Shown: piece by piece, positions 28,003 through 37,374 of the stretch
Numbering within the stretch: the first letter of the stretch is position 1
How the letters are laid out: each line of letters begins with the position of its first letter
Assembly (NCBI RefSeq): GCF_030812995.1
Contig: NZ_JAUSTT010000012.1
Location: forward strand, 1-64,000
From: Bacillus chungangensis
GTDB taxonomy: Bacteria > Bacillota > Bacilli > Bacillales > Bacillaceae_C
DNA: 64,000 nucleotides
Reading direction: 5' to 3'
Program-made: the position numbers and the translations under genes
The notes under the pieces: generated by a model
What the model saw: the letters and a program-made list of their open reading frames with translations, nothing else
Told to the model about the DNA's origin: nothing
Database searches by the model: none

Positions 28003-28862
28003 ATACAGTAGAATTAATGAATGTCACGAAAAAGTATAAAAACTTTACATTAAATAATGTTTCTTTTTCAATAAAAAAAGGATATATCACTGGTTTTATC
28101 GGGGAAAATGGAGCAGGAAAAAGTACAACGATAAAATTAATTATGAATTTAATTAAACGAGATAGCGGAGATATTCGTATTTTCGGTGACGATAATCTCC
28201 AACATAGCACAAAGATAAAAGAAAGAATCGGGTTTGTTTACGATGAAAATTACTTTTATGAAGAATTGACGATCAAAGAACTAAGGAGAATCATTGCTCC
28301 CTTTTATTCAAAATGGGATGATCACCTTTTTCAACAATACATTGACATGTTTGAACTCCCAATGAATCAAAGGATTAAAAGCTTTTCAAAAGGAATGAAA
28401 ATGAAGACTTCGATCGTATTTGCACTCGCTCATCATCCTGATTTCATCATTATGGATGAACCAACGTCAGGGCTTGATCCGATTTTTCGCAGGGAGATAC
28501 TAGATATTTTTCATGATGTAATGCTCGATGAAGAAAAAACAATCTTTTTTTCAAGTCACATTACTACTGATTTAGATCGTATTGCTGACTATATTACATT
28601 TATTCATAAAGGCAATATCATTTTTAGTCAAGAAAAGGATATTCTTTTGGAACGATACAGCATTGTAAAAGGTGATAAGCAATTATTAGACGATGATACG
28701 AAAAATGAGTTCGTAAGTATACGTCAAACGAGTGTCGGTTTTGAAGCACTCACTAGCAACACCCAAAAAACAAAAGCAGTATTCGGAGATGATGTTTTGT
28801 ATGAAAAACCATCTCTTGAAGATATTATGTATTTTACTAGTAAGGGGGATATCCATGTATAA
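27999..28862 (+). CDS. ABC transporter ATPase, BcrA/YtrB-like
   Basis: This 287-residue ATP-binding subunit has Walker A GENGAGKST near residue 39, the signature FSKGMKMKTSIVFAL near 130 (a SKGM form usual in BcrA/YhcG-type proteins), Walker B FIIMDEPTSGLDP near 150 and an H-loop FFSSHI near 185. The C-terminal 70 residues form the extension usual in this group. The start is TTG at 27999 (TTGA overlap). It works with the permease encoded next, probably in drug export or lipid handling. Confidence 0.92.
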   Translation: MNTVELMNVTKKYKNFTLNNVSFSIKKGYITGFIGENGAGKSTTIKLIMNLIKRDSGDIRIFGDDNLQHSTKIKERIGFVYDENYFYEELTIKELRRIIAPFYSKWDDHLFQQYIDMFELPMNQRIKSFSKGMKMKTSIVFALAHHPDFIIMDEPTSGLDPIFRREILDIFHDVMLDEEKTIFFSSHITTDLDRIADYITFIHKGNIIFSQEKDILLERYSIVKGDKQLLDDDTKNEFVSIRQTSVGFEALTSNTQKTKAVFGDDVLYEKPSLEDIMYFTSKGDIHV

Positions 28863-29475
28863 CCTGATTGTAAAAGATCTAATATTAATGAAGAAAATGC
28901 TCCTAATGTTATTCGGCTTTGCTATTTTCTTTGGTCTATTAGGTAATCCTCCAACTTTTTCAATGTGCCTTATTGGTCTGTTTTTAATTACAGGGACCGG
29001 CCATTTTGAAGATCGAAATCAATCCCATATCATGTTAAATAGCTTGCCATTGTCACGAAAACAAATCATTTCTTCAAAATATGTCGGTGCAATTGTTAGT
29101 GCTTTGTACGCAACAATTTTAACTATTTTTGTTCATTTCCTTTTTACTTTGTTTATTCCACAAACATCTGCTGATGTGAGGCAGATTTTAGTAGGGATCA
29201 TGATCATTTTAATGATGGCAGCTTTTTACTATCCAATATTATATAAATTCGGCGTAAAGTATGTTAGAATGATTGTTTTCTCCATTTTTGTATTCGTCAT
29301 TATTTTTGGGAGAATTGTTTTATATGTGTTTAGTGACCAAGTTGAAACAGTAAAACAATTTTTTATGCAATTTACAGCTGATCAATTAGTGTTGACTTTT
29401 CTCTTTACTACTGTTGTCATTTTTTTGATTTCATGGGTTTTATCCATAAAAATATATGAAGCAAAAGAATTTTAA
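28855..29475 (+). CDS. ABC-2 type permease
   Basis: This 206-residue membrane protein has six hydrophobic helices (about 15-30, 38-50, 78-105, 115-135, 140-160 and 175-200). The ATG at 28855 overlaps the last 8 bp of the ATPase gene and follows AAGGGGG; the longer frame from 28732 lies inside the ATPase gene and is not real. It completes a GntR-ATPase-permease operon of YtrABC/YhcFGH type. The substrate is unknown. A strong terminator follows. Confidence 0.88.
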   Translation: MYNLIVKDLILMKKMLLMLFGFAIFFGLLGNPPTFSMCLIGLFLITGTGHFEDRNQSHIMLNSLPLSRKQIISSKYVGAIVSALYATILTIFVHFLFTLFIPQTSADVRQILVGIMIILMMAAFYYPILYKFGVKYVRMIVFSIFVFVIIFGRIVLYVFSDQVETVKQFFMQFTADQLVLTFLFTTVVIFLISWVLSIKIYEAKEF

Positions 29476-29490
29476 AAACGAAAGCGAGAA

Positions 29491-29540
29491 ATAGGCTAAT
29501 CTTGACGCAATTGTCTAGATTAGCCTTTCTGTTTATTTTT
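29491..29540 (+). terminator. Terminator of the GntR-ABC operon
   Basis: AGGCTAATCT (29493-29502) pairs with AGATTAGCCT (29517-29526), followed by T-rich DNA. Confidence 0.85.
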
Positions 29541-29851
29541 CACATTTAACTGGCAGTAAGACCCCCACCTCGGGGAGTAAGAGGTGGGGGGAACTGCCAG
29601 TGTCCGATTGGTTCCGGCCTACAGGATAAGGAAAGCTTCTTGAATCAGCATCGCACGAAGAAAAAGTGCTCTCCTTTTTCGAGGATGTAGGTCATTCAAG
29701 CGTTGCGACAGGACAAGGAAAGCTTTGGCAGTGATACATCGCACGAAGGAAAAGCGATTTTCTTTTTCGAGGACGTTGCGACTTAGCCTTTGTTCTACTT
29801 CCCATCAGAGGGGGATGAGAGAATCCCCCCACTGATGGAAGTTTCACTTTA
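29541..29851 (+). repeat. Dispersed dual-hairpin repeat, copy 3 (longest, middle duplicated)
   Basis: The left hairpin pairs ACTGGCAGT and CCCCCACCTC with GAGGTGGGGGG and ACTGCCAGT with almost no loop. The right hairpin pairs ATCAGAGGGGG with CCCCCCACTGAT. The middle contains the CATCGCACGAAG block twice and the GGATAAGGAAAGCTT-like block twice, an internal duplication that explains its 310-bp length. It lies between the convergent ABC permease and dipeptidase genes. Confidence 0.92.
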
Positions 29852-29872
29852 TTTTTGAGATAGATAGGTTGA

Positions 29873-31246
29873 TTACATCGCATCTGTTAGTTCGTACCAA
29901 TAATGGCAAATTGTTAGCAAGCCTTTGTCGAAATTTTCGAGATGAAAATGCTCATTCGGAGCGTGGAAATTTTCATCAGGAAGCCCAAACCCCATTAAAA
30001 CAACCGGCAAATTTAAAATTTGGTCGAAGGTTGCAACGATAGGAATAGAGCCTCCGCCTCTCGTATAGGATGTCGGTACGTTATACACTTTTTCATAAGC
30101 TCGCCCTGCTGCTTGGATCGCCGGATGATCATATGGTGTTACATATGGCGCTCCTTTATCAAGATGTTCAACTGTCACGGTGACACCCTCTGGTTTATTT
30201 GCATCAATATGTTTTTCTATTAATGCCAAAATTTCATCTGGATCTTGGTCAGGAACAAGTCTGCACGTAATTTTTGCAGCTGCTTCCGACGGCAGCACTG
30301 TTTTTATCCCTTCACCTTGAAAACCGCTGTACACTCCGTTAATTTCAAGAGTAGGACGCACCCAAGTACGTTCATTAAATGTATAGCCTTTTTCTCCAAA
30401 TAGTTTTGGTACACCTAAGTCTTGACGCAGTTTTTCCTCATCAGTATGTAAGGCTTCATACGCTTTTTTCTCATTGTCCGTAATCGCAACTACTTTATCA
30501 TAAAATCCGTCTACTAAAATCCGCCCATCTTTGCCACGGAATGAAGCTAAAAGCTCCACAATTGCATGGGCAGCATTTTGAACACCGCCGCCATATAAGC
30601 CTGAATGGAGGTCGCCTTTTGTACCTTTTACATTAATTTGCATTCCGCATAACCCACGAAGTCCATAGCAAATAGTTGGTTTTCCTTTTTCAATCATTCC
30701 TGTATCTGAGATGACAATCACATCAGCAGCAAGTAAATCTTTTTGATTTTCAACAAAGATAGGAAGGTTTGGGCTTCCAACTTCTTCTTCACCTTCAATC
30801 ATCATTTTAATGTTAACTGGCAAAGCTCCAGTAGTTTGAAGAAGGGCTTCAATTGCTTTTACGTGCATGAACACTTGGCCTTTGTCGTCGCTTGCACCGC
30901 GGGCAAACAGTTTTTCATCTGAAATAGTAGGCTCAAATGGCGGTGTATCCCATAAATGTAGAGGATCGACAGGTTGAACATCATAATGGCCGTAAATTAG
31001 GACTGTTGGCTTTCCTTCCGCATGAAGCCAATCTCCATAAACGACAGGATGGCCATCGGTTTCCATTATTTTCACATTCTCAAGCCCTGCACTCATTAGT
31101 GATTGAGCGAGCCATTCTGCGCATGTTTTTACATCTTCTTTATGTTCAGATAATGAACTAATGCTCGGTATACGTAAAAAATCGAATAATTCGTCTAAAT
31201 GCTTTTGTCGATTGTGTTTTAAATATTGCTCAAAATTCGTTGCCAA
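29873..31246 (-). CDS. M20-family metallodipeptidase
   Basis: This 457-residue cytosolic peptidase has two-zinc M20 motifs: GHYDVQP near residue 85, the bridging Asp in ASDDKGQ near 118, the catalytic Glu-Glu in IEGEEEVGS near 150, Asp in VISDTG near 178 and the final His in APNEHF near 432. A dimerisation (lid) domain lies at about 195-335. It matches the CNDP/PepV-like dipeptidase branch that splits dipeptides such as Cys-Gly or other dipeptides. The start is TTG at 31246, preceded by AGGAGG with eight bases spacing. It is alone and bounded by a repeat copy on its 3' side. Confidence 0.9.
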   Translation of the reverse strand: MATNFEQYLKHNRQKHLDELFDFLRIPSISSLSEHKEDVKTCAEWLAQSLMSAGLENVKIMETDGHPVVYGDWLHAEGKPTVLIYGHYDVQPVDPLHLWDTPPFEPTISDEKLFARGASDDKGQVFMHVKAIEALLQTTGALPVNIKMMIEGEEEVGSPNLPIFVENQKDLLAADVIVISDTGMIEKGKPTICYGLRGLCGMQINVKGTKGDLHSGLYGGGVQNAAHAIVELLASFRGKDGRILVDGFYDKVVAITDNEKKAYEALHTDEEKLRQDLGVPKLFGEKGYTFNERTWVRPTLEINGVYSGFQGEGIKTVLPSEAAAKITCRLVPDQDPDEILALIEKHIDANKPEGVTVTVEHLDKGAPYVTPYDHPAIQAAGRAYEKVYNVPTSYTRGGGSIPIVATFDQILNLPVVLMGFGLPDENFHAPNEHFHLENFDKGLLTICHYWYELTDAM

Positions 31247-31389
31247 TTGAACAACCTCCTAAAATGATTTCTATATTTTATTTTACGTTAAAAAAAATAA
31301 GTTAGCTATGACAAAGTTTTTAGATATATGCAATATTACGTTTCATTTGAAAAATAGGAACCATTTTTCAATTCCATCCTTTTCCAAAG

Positions 31390-32376
31390 TTAATAGGAGA
31401 AAATGAAGTAGGATGAAATAAAGTAAAGTATTATTAGCAAAAGGGATGGCAGAGCGTAAATAAAAGATGAGTGCTGCTTTTTCCGAGTGAGTGAGAAAAG
31501 AATAATAATTGAAAGCACACTAACAGCTGCAGCAGTAATTTGATGGACAGATGATACGTGTGCAAGAATAGCTCCTTTTCGAAATAATATATCAGAACCG
31601 CTAAGGATAAGCATATTAAACATATTGCTGCCGAGTATGGAACCTATTGCTAATCTATCATTGCCGAGACGAATGGCAATAAGAACGGAAACAGCTTCAG
31701 GCAGCGATGTCGTTGCAGCGATTAAAAAGCTGCCGACAAAACTTGAACCAAGTCCAGTGATAACGGCAATTTTATCTCCAGCAATCGATAAAATTGTTCC
31801 AGTCATTAAGATGATCATTGCAGCTAGAGTAAATCCCCAGATTGCTTTTTTTAACGAAATTGCTGTATCGTTGCTGTCATTTTGCTTCATTTCTCTATGA
31901 ACAGGGTTGTCTGTTTTTGGTAGATTCGTTAATACGAACATCCCAACGCCATAAATGACGATAATGAGCAACGTGTCAATTCCAATCCCCAAAACCGTTA
32001 TGTTCAGTTTTAGCTTTAAAGCAATAAGTGAAGTAATTGCTAACACTAAACCGATGCCTGCGGTGTAAAAGTGTTCTTTTTCTGCTTCTCTTAAAAATTG
32101 TTGTTTACGAAAATACAGATCGAACATTGCTAAAATAAACAAATTAAACATGTTGCTGCCTAATACATTTCCAACCGCTATATCAGGGTTATGAATAATA
32201 ACCGCCGATAAGCTGGTCGTTACCTCTGGCAATGAAGTCGCACCTGCTAAAAAAACCGTTCCGATCAGCATTCCGCCTAAAGATGTTTTTTTGCTGAGCA
32301 CATCTGCATAAGTGGATAGCTTCATCGCAGCTATGACAGTTACAATCGCGCATAAACTAAAAATAAAATAAACCAA
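31390..32376 (-). CDS. CaCA-family cation exchanger under manganese riboswitch control
   Basis: This 328-residue membrane protein has about ten helices in two inverted halves. The two alpha repeats are plain: GTVFLAGATSLPEVTTSL with GNVLGSNMFNLFIL (about 40-90), and SFLIAATTSLPEAVSVL with GSILGSNMFNMLILSG (about 225-275). The family exchanges Ca2+ (or other divalent cations) for Na+ or H+. The start is TTG at 32376, after AAAGGAGG. A yybP-ykoY riboswitch precedes it, so the likely physiological cation is Mn2+, as an efflux route when Mn2+ is high; that is inference. Confidence 0.9.
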   Translation of the reverse strand: MVYFIFSLCAIVTVIAAMKLSTYADVLSKKTSLGGMLIGTVFLAGATSLPEVTTSLSAVIIHNPDIAVGNVLGSNMFNLFILAMFDLYFRKQQFLREAEKEHFYTAGIGLVLAITSLIALKLKLNITVLGIGIDTLLIIVIYGVGMFVLTNLPKTDNPVHREMKQNDSNDTAISLKKAIWGFTLAAMIILMTGTILSIAGDKIAVITGLGSSFVGSFLIAATTSLPEAVSVLIAIRLGNDRLAIGSILGSNMFNMLILSGSDILFRKGAILAHVSSVHQITAAAVSVLSIIILFSLTRKKQHSSFIYALPSLLLIILYFISSYFIFSY

Positions 32377-32403
32377 TGAACATCCTCCTTTAAAAAGAAA
32401 CAA

Positions 32404-32560
32404 AAAAGACCTTTTTATAAAAGCTTAGTAAGCTTTTATAAAAAGGTCTTGCGTACTTTGTGGTGACAAAGCTTAATGAACCGAGCGAACATACTCGCTG
32501 TCATGACGATTCATTAACCGTTTCCGGTCGCTACTCCCCTTTTGGGCTTATTTACCTTTA
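32404..32560 (-). ncRNA. yybP-ykoY manganese riboswitch
   Basis: Read on the minus strand, the leader contains the GGGGAGTAGC element (from about 32540), a central stem, the ACATACTCG-type element (from about 32497) and GCAAGACC at the 3' side, which are the conserved parts of yybP-ykoY. It runs directly into a strong terminator (32405-32450). The element binds Mn2+ and turns on efflux genes. A promoter with TTGACG and TACCTT (17 bp apart) lies just upstream of it near 32570-32605. Confidence 0.88.
32405..32450 (-). terminator. Expression-platform terminator of the manganese riboswitch
   Basis: AAAGACCTTTTTATAAAAGC pairs with its full complement across a short loop, followed by a T-run on the minus strand. 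The GACC part overlaps the conserved 3' side of the aptamer, so ligand binding can compete with terminator formation. Confidence 0.9.
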
Positions 32561-32813
32561 TAAGGTAACATGGGACACTTCAATCGTCAATATATTTTTC
32601 TCTTTAGTAACATGAAATTTATTTGTGGCCTATATAGGCAAGTTTCTTCGAGAAGAGAATTGTACATTCCTTTCATTGAGGATTTCATAAGCTTAGTTTG
32701 GGAGTGAGAACAAAAAAGTATTCAAGAGAATTTACCTCTTATTTAAATAAAACTTAATTATTTCCGTTGTTTTTTGTACACACTATTTGGTAAAGCAAAT
32801 AGGGGGTGATGAT

Positions 32814-34040
32814 TTGAACGAAAAAATTGTTATCGTCGGAACGTTGGATACGAAGGGCGAAGAATTTCAATTTATTAAAGACATATTTATAAAAGAAGGG
32901 CTGCAAACAGTAGTGATTGATACAGGCGTTAAAGGCGAACCTTATTTTAGTCCAGATATTTCAAGTGATGAGGTTGCGAAATCCGGAGGATCATCTATTC
33001 ATAAGCTAATTAGCAACAATGATCGTGGACAAGCAATTGATGTCATGATGAAAGGTGCGGCCAAGATTGTTCAACAGATGAATGAGAACGAAAGAATTAA
33101 GGGCATAATTAGTTTAGGAGGGACTGCAGGAACAACGATTGGAACATATGCGATGAGAACATTGCCAATTGGAATCCCGAAAATAATGGTCTCTACTGTT
33201 GCTTCAGGTGATACTAAACCGTATGTAGGCGAAAAAGATATCATCATGATAAATTCTGTCGTAGATATTTCGGGAATAAACTCTTTTTCTGCAGAAATTT
33301 TAGCGAATGCAGCATATGCACTTGTTGGAATAGCAAAAGCAAACTATCAAGTTCAAATGGATGAAAAGCCCTTGCTAGCTGCAACGATGTTTGGAGTTAC
33401 GACTCCATGTGTGACAAAGGCGAGAGAGCATTTAGAAGAAAACGGTTATGAAGTTTTGGTTTTTCACGCGACAGGCTCTGGCGGCAAAGCAATGGAAAGT
33501 TTAATTGATTCAGGCTTTATTAAAGGTGTATTAGATATTACAACAACAGAATTATGTGATGAATTAGTTGGCGGTGTTCTCTCTGCTGGCAAAGATCGTT
33601 TAGAAGCTGCGGGGAAAAATGGGATACCACAGGTCGTTTCAACAGGCGCTCTTGATATGGTTAATTTTGGTGCAATCGATACAGTACCAAGCAAATTTAA
33701 AGATCGCAAACTATATAAGCATAATCCGACTGTTACGTTAATGAGAACAACGAAAGAAGAGAATGAACAGCTCGGAAAAATCATTGCCGATAAATTAAAT
33801 GCTGCAAATGGGTCAACGGCTTTATTTTTACCGTTAAAAGGGGTGTCGATGATCGATGTGGAAGGGCAGCCTTTTTATGGGCCTGAGGAAGATCAAGTAT
33901 TATTCGATACATTAAAAAAGCACATTGATGAACAGAAAGTTGAAGTAATAGAGATGAATACAGACTTAAATGATGATGCATTTGCGATTGCGCTGGCGGA
34001 AAAATTAATCGAGATGATGAAGGGGGACAAGTTAAAATGA
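32814..34040 (+). CDS. Tm-1-like ATP-binding domain protein (UPF0261)
   Basis: This 408-residue cytosolic protein matches the UPF0261/Tm-1-like family. It starts [18 protein letters not shown] and has the [22 protein letters not shown] segment (shown in part: [17 protein letters not shown]), the [14 protein letters not shown] segment near 135 and the [16 protein letters not shown] segment near 220. The start is TTG at 32814, seven bases after GGGGG; the frame from 32787 places the binding site inside the gene. It overlaps the next gene by ATGA. In tomato the antiviral protein Tm-1 carries this domain fused to the domain encoded by the next gene. The bacterial function is not established. Confidence 0.88.
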   Translation: MNEKIVIVGTLDTKGEEFQFIKDIFIKEGLQTVVIDTGVKGEPYFSPDISSDEVAKSGGSSIHKLISNNDRGQAIDVMMKGAAKIVQQMNENERIKGIISLGGTAGTTIGTYAMRTLPIGIPKIMVSTVASGDTKPYVGEKDIIMINSVVDISGINSFSAEILANAAYALVGIAKANYQVQMDEKPLLAATMFGVTTPCVTKAREHLEENGYEVLVFHATGSGGKAMESLIDSGFIKGVLDITTTELCDELVGGVLSAGKDRLEAAGKNGIPQVVSTGALDMVNFGAIDTVPSKFKDRKLYKHNPTVTLMRTTKEENEQLGKIIADKLNAANGSTALFLPLKGVSMIDVEGQPFYGPEEDQVLFDTLKKHIDEQKVEVIEMNTDLNDDAFAIALAEKLIEMMKGDKLK

Positions 34041-34864
34041 GTCTTACGAGGCAAGACGTTATAGAAAAGTTAGAACAGCAAATGAGAGCGGGCAAGCCGA
34101 TTATCGGCGGGGGAGCAGGAACAGGAATATCTGCGAAAAGCGCCGAGGCTGGAGGAGTCGATTTGCTCGTCATATATAATTCTGGCAGATACCGGATGGC
34201 TGGAAGGGGATCACTTGCAGGTTTAATGCCATATGGTGATGCGAATCAAATTGTTGAGGAAATGGCTGGCGAAGTATTAACTGTTGTAAACGATACACCT
34301 GTCTTAGCTGGTGTGTGTGGAACCGATCCGTTTCGCCGTATGGATGTTTTTCTAAAAAAGTTAAAAGATATTGGATTTTCAGGTGTCCAAAATTTTCCTA
34401 CAGTTGGGCTTATTGATGGCATCTTCCGTAAAAATTTAGAAGAGACAGGGATGGGCTATCAGTTAGAAGTAGAAATGATCAGATTAGCCCATGAGCTTGA
34501 TTTATATACGACTCCATACGTATTCAATGAAGAGGATGCGATTCAGATGGCTAAGGCTGGAGCGGACATGCTAGTTGCCCATATGGGACTAACGACAAAA
34601 GGAACGATTGGAGCCGAAACAGCCCTAACGCTTGATGATTGCGTCGAAAAAATTCAAGCAATCCATGATGCAGGCAAATCTGTTAATCCCGACGTTCTCG
34701 TTATCTGTCACGGCGGTCCCATTTCAGAACCAGAAGATGCAAAATACGTATTAAGCAAAACAAATGGCGTTGTAGGCTTTTACGGTGCTTCCAGTATTGA
34801 GAGGCTTCCAACCGAAACAGCGATTAAAAGCCAAGTGGAAAACTTTAAGCATATATTTGCATAA
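34037..34864 (+). CDS. Phosphoenolpyruvate hydrolase-like TIM-barrel protein (Tm-1 C-terminal domain family)
   Basis: This 275-residue protein of the TIM-barrel signal transduction/PEP hydrolase-like family (PF09370 type) has characteristic segments [22 protein letters not shown], in part, near residue 15, [19 protein letters not shown] near 40, [16 protein letters not shown] near 85 and [14 protein letters not shown] near 220. The start ATG overlaps the stop of the UPF0261 gene, so the pair is translationally coupled and the products probably act together. A terminator follows immediately. The reaction is unknown. Confidence 0.88.
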   Translation: MSLTRQDVIEKLEQQMRAGKPIIGGGAGTGISAKSAEAGGVDLLVIYNSGRYRMAGRGSLAGLMPYGDANQIVEEMAGEVLTVVNDTPVLAGVCGTDPFRRMDVFLKKLKDIGFSGVQNFPTVGLIDGIFRKNLEETGMGYQLEVEMIRLAHELDLYTTPYVFNEEDAIQMAKAGADMLVAHMGLTTKGTIGAETALTLDDCVEKIQAIHDAGKSVNPDVLVICHGGPISEPEDAKYVLSKTNGVVGFYGASSIERLPTETAIKSQVENFKHIFA

Positions 34865-34872
34865 TAACGTGA

Positions 34873-34912
34873 AAAAACCTTCTGAAATGCTATTTTATAG
34901 AAGGTTTTTATT
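34873..34912 (+). terminator. Terminator of the split Tm-1-like operon
   Basis: AAAAACCTTCT (34873-34883) pairs with AGAAGGTTTTT (34899-34909); a T-rich tail overlaps the 3' arm. Confidence 0.85.
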
Positions 34913-35044
34913 CTGCGTTTGTATTTTTTTGGAATAAAATGAAAGTATTGAAAAAATAAATGATATGAAGCCTTTTTGTATAAGATGACGTACGTTTGGA
35001 TAAAAGGGAGTAATAAATGATAATCAAAGGGAGTCTACTTTACG

Positions 35045-35740
35045 ATGAGCTACCTTCAATTAACAAAGGAATTAATCGTTGGGTTTATCATGCTTTTTCT
35101 CATAATAAAATTGGTAGGAAAAAAGATTATCAATCAAATAAGCCCGTTTACTTTTATTTCTTCAATCGTATTAGGTGAAATACTCGGAAATGCGCTATAT
35201 GATCCAAATGCTAATGTATTCACAATTATATATACGATGCTTTTATGGGGGGGGCTTCTGTTTATTGTTGAATATATTGGACGTAAATCGCTGCGTTTTA
35301 GAAAAATATTTGAAGGAAAACCAGCAGCATTAATAAAAAATGGCATTATTGATAGAAATGAGCTCAAAAAAAATCATATGAATATAAACCAGCTGCAAAG
35401 CTTGTTAAGACAAAGTGAAACATTTTCAATTCGAAAGGTAGCTTTTTGTTTTCTTGAATCAAATGGATCTATTAGTATTTTAAAAAAGTCAAAATATCAG
35501 AAAACGACACAAGAAGATTTTCATTTTGCCCCTAAGACTGTTTCTGTTCCCGTTACGATTATCCGAGATAGGGTAGTCCTCTGGGATGAATTAAAAGAAC
35601 TAAATTTTGATGAAGAATGGTTAAAAAAACAATTAATAAAGCATAGTATAGTGCAATATGATGGTATTTTTTTTGCCGAATGGCTTGATGGTGAAGGACT
35701 TTTTGTTCAAACTTATCATGAGGAGCTTATCGATTTTTAA
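35045..35740 (+). CDS. DUF421 (YetF-like) membrane protein
   Basis: This 231-residue protein has three N-terminal membrane helices (about residues 8-25, 35-52, 60-78) and a cytosolic alpha/beta domain typical of DUF421/YetF proteins. Recognisable stretches are ISPFTFISSIVLGEILGNALYDP, in part, near 35 and KPAALIKNGIIDRNELKKN near 100. The ATG at 35045 follows AAAGGGAG at a somewhat long distance. B. subtilis has several paralogues linked to sporulation and membrane physiology, but no firm function is known. It is monocistronic here. Confidence 0.87.
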   Translation: MSYLQLTKELIVGFIMLFLIIKLVGKKIINQISPFTFISSIVLGEILGNALYDPNANVFTIIYTMLLWGGLLFIVEYIGRKSLRFRKIFEGKPAALIKNGIIDRNELKKNHMNINQLQSLLRQSETFSIRKVAFCFLESNGSISILKKSKYQKTTQEDFHFAPKTVSVPVTIIRDRVVLWDELKELNFDEEWLKKQLIKHSIVQYDGIFFAEWLDGEGLFVQTYHEELIDF

Positions 35741-35798
35741 AAAGTACTATTTAATGAACATCATTATTGTAATGTGATAATAAAAGGACGTGTTCATC

Positions 35799-36197
35799 TT
35801 GCTTCACCATCTTGAAATTTATGTATCCGATTTAGAGCGATCGATTCGATTTTGGGATTGGTTTTTGAAAGAGCTTGACTATGAAGTATTCCAAAAGTGG
35901 GAACGAGGGATAAGCTGGAAGTGTGGTGAAACATATTTAGTCTTTGTTCAGGCCAAGGAACGGTTTTTAGATGTTCCTTATCATCGTTGTCGTGTTGGTT
36001 TAAATCACTTGGCCTTTCACGCAAAATCGATTGAACATGTAGTAGAAATGACAACAAAACTTAAAAATAAAGGGATTCCTATTCTTTATGAAGATCAGCA
36101 TCCGTTTGCAGGAGGAAAGAATCATGTTGCTGTCTATTTTGAAGATCCTGATCGCATAAAGGTTGAATTAGTGGCACCTACAGAAGAACAGGAGTGA
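35799..36197 (+). CDS. VOC-family (glyoxalase/dioxygenase-like) protein
   Basis: This 132-residue protein has the two beta-alpha-beta-beta-beta units of the vicinal oxygen chelate fold. The metal-binding pattern is visible: His at LHHLEIYVSD near the start, HLAFHAKS near 75 and VYFEDPDRIKVELV with the final Glu near 120. The start is taken as TTG at 35799 with AAAGGA ten bases ahead, because the GTG at 35790 is too close to that site. The reaction is unknown; thiol resistance and isomerase roles are both known in the family. It overlaps the next gene by 4 bp. Confidence 0.82.
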   Translation: MLHHLEIYVSDLERSIRFWDWFLKELDYEVFQKWERGISWKCGETYLVFVQAKERFLDVPYHRCRVGLNHLAFHAKSIEHVVEMTTKLKNKGIPILYEDQHPFAGGKNHVAVYFEDPDRIKVELVAPTEEQE

Positions 36198-37045
36198 TTA
36201 AAATAAACGTAAGAAGGTTTGCTTCAGCGTCAAAGTTGTTGGAAGTTGGAGAAGCATATTTGTTGGAAAATGAAGCAGCGAATAACCTGTCGTTAGGGGT
36301 TCTTTATCGGATCCTAGAGCAGGATAACCACTCACAGCAGGATTTGTTTGCTATTGTAGAGGATGCGAATGGCATTGTACTTGTTATGATTAAAACATCC
36401 TTGCATTTAATTTTAGCAGGAAATTCAGTTAATAAGGCAGGCATCGATTATGCTGTCTCCTATCTCAGTACGCAACAAATTGTATTGCCAAGCGTCATTG
36501 GTCCTCTTGATCTAGCTCATTGTTTTGCTGAAAAATGGGCGGCGCGCAAGAACCTTTCTTATACAATAAATATGAGACAACGCATCTATCGTTTAGATAG
36601 AGTAATAGAAAAAAAGCGTAGTACAGGACGCTGTCGGAAAGCCCTCCCACAAGATATGGCCTTTTTAAGAGATTGGGTTTACGATTTTAGTAAAACAACA
36701 TTAACTCCTTTTACACCTGAAGAGGCGCGTATATTTGCTGAAGAAGGTATTAAGTTAGAAACGATTTATATTTGGGAAGATGATCAACAAACACCAGTAT
36801 CAATCGCGAAAAAAGTTCGTTCAACAAAAAATGGCGCCGTGATAGGCCTCGTGTATACACCTCCTATCTATCGGAAAAAAGGCTATGCAAGCGCCTGTGT
36901 CGCAGCATTGAGTCAACAGCTGCTAGATGAAGGCTATTCCTTTTGCAGCCTATATACAGATCTCTCGAATCCGACCTCCAACCATATTTATATGGACATT
37001 GGCTATCAGCCAGTTGTGGATTCTATCGTTTATCAGTTTGATTGA
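36194..37045 (+). CDS. Two-part GNAT-family acetyltransferase
   Basis: This 283-residue protein has a C-terminal GNAT domain at about residues 145-280 with the acetyl-CoA loop GLVYTPPIYRKKGYASACVA near 218 and a C-terminal MDIGYQPVVDS segment. The N-terminal 140 residues resemble a degenerate second GNAT-like half. The GTG at 36194 overlaps the stop of the VOC gene and sits right behind AGGA, which is unusually tight; no better start is visible. It is co-transcribed with the VOC gene. The substrate is unknown. Confidence 0.82.
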   Translation: MIKINVRRFASASKLLEVGEAYLLENEAANNLSLGVLYRILEQDNHSQQDLFAIVEDANGIVLVMIKTSLHLILAGNSVNKAGIDYAVSYLSTQQIVLPSVIGPLDLAHCFAEKWAARKNLSYTINMRQRIYRLDRVIEKKRSTGRCRKALPQDMAFLRDWVYDFSKTTLTPFTPEEARIFAEEGIKLETIYIWEDDQQTPVSIAKKVRSTKNGAVIGLVYTPPIYRKKGYASACVAALSQQLLDEGYSFCSLYTDLSNPTSNHIYMDIGYQPVVDSIVYQFD

Positions 37046-37137
37046 ATCATTGTGATGGAATTGATTCTTACCTGAACATTGTCTTTGGTGTCTCGTTTAA
37101 AAAACGATGTTAGATGATATAGCCAGGAAGTTTTTAC

Positions 37138-37165
37138 TTGCATTTATACTAATACATGCTATGAT
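37138..37165 (+). promoter_or_regulatory. Promoter of the thiamin salvage operon
   Basis: TTGCAT (37138-37143) and TATGAT (37160-37165) are 16 bp apart, about 20 bp before the first TPP riboswitch. Confidence 0.7.
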
Positions 37166-37185
37166 GACATTGAATCAATATTTTT

Positions 37186-37282
37186 CACTAGGGGTGTCTT
37201 TATGTAAAAGACTGAGATTGAACGGCCGTTCTAAACCCTTTGAACCTGATCTGGATCATACTGGCGTAGGGAAGTGGAGCTT
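37186..37282 (+). ncRNA. TPP riboswitch 1 (tandem pair)
   Basis: The conserved THI-box parts appear in order: AGGGGTG near 37190, the CTGAGA element near 37212, ACCCTTTGAACCTGATCTGG near 37234, and GGCGTAGGGAAGTGG near 37263. It binds thiamin pyrophosphate. It is followed by its own terminator at 37315. Confidence 0.96.
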
Positions 37283-37314
37283 ATTGAATAGTCAATCTGT
37301 CTATTCTTTCATGC

Positions 37315-37342
37315 CCACTTTTTAGTAAAAGTGGTTTTTTTA
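37315..37342 (+). terminator. Terminator of TPP riboswitch 1
   Basis: CCACTTTT (37315-37322) pairs with AAAAGTGG (37327-37334) and is followed by a run of T residues. Confidence 0.9.
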
Positions 37343-37374
37343 TTGGTTTGATATTTGAATAGTATCGAGATTTG

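Noticed and set aside
29692-29883. 63-codon minus-strand ORF
   Set aside because: It runs through repeat copy 3 and into the dipeptidase end; the same frame is broken in other copies.
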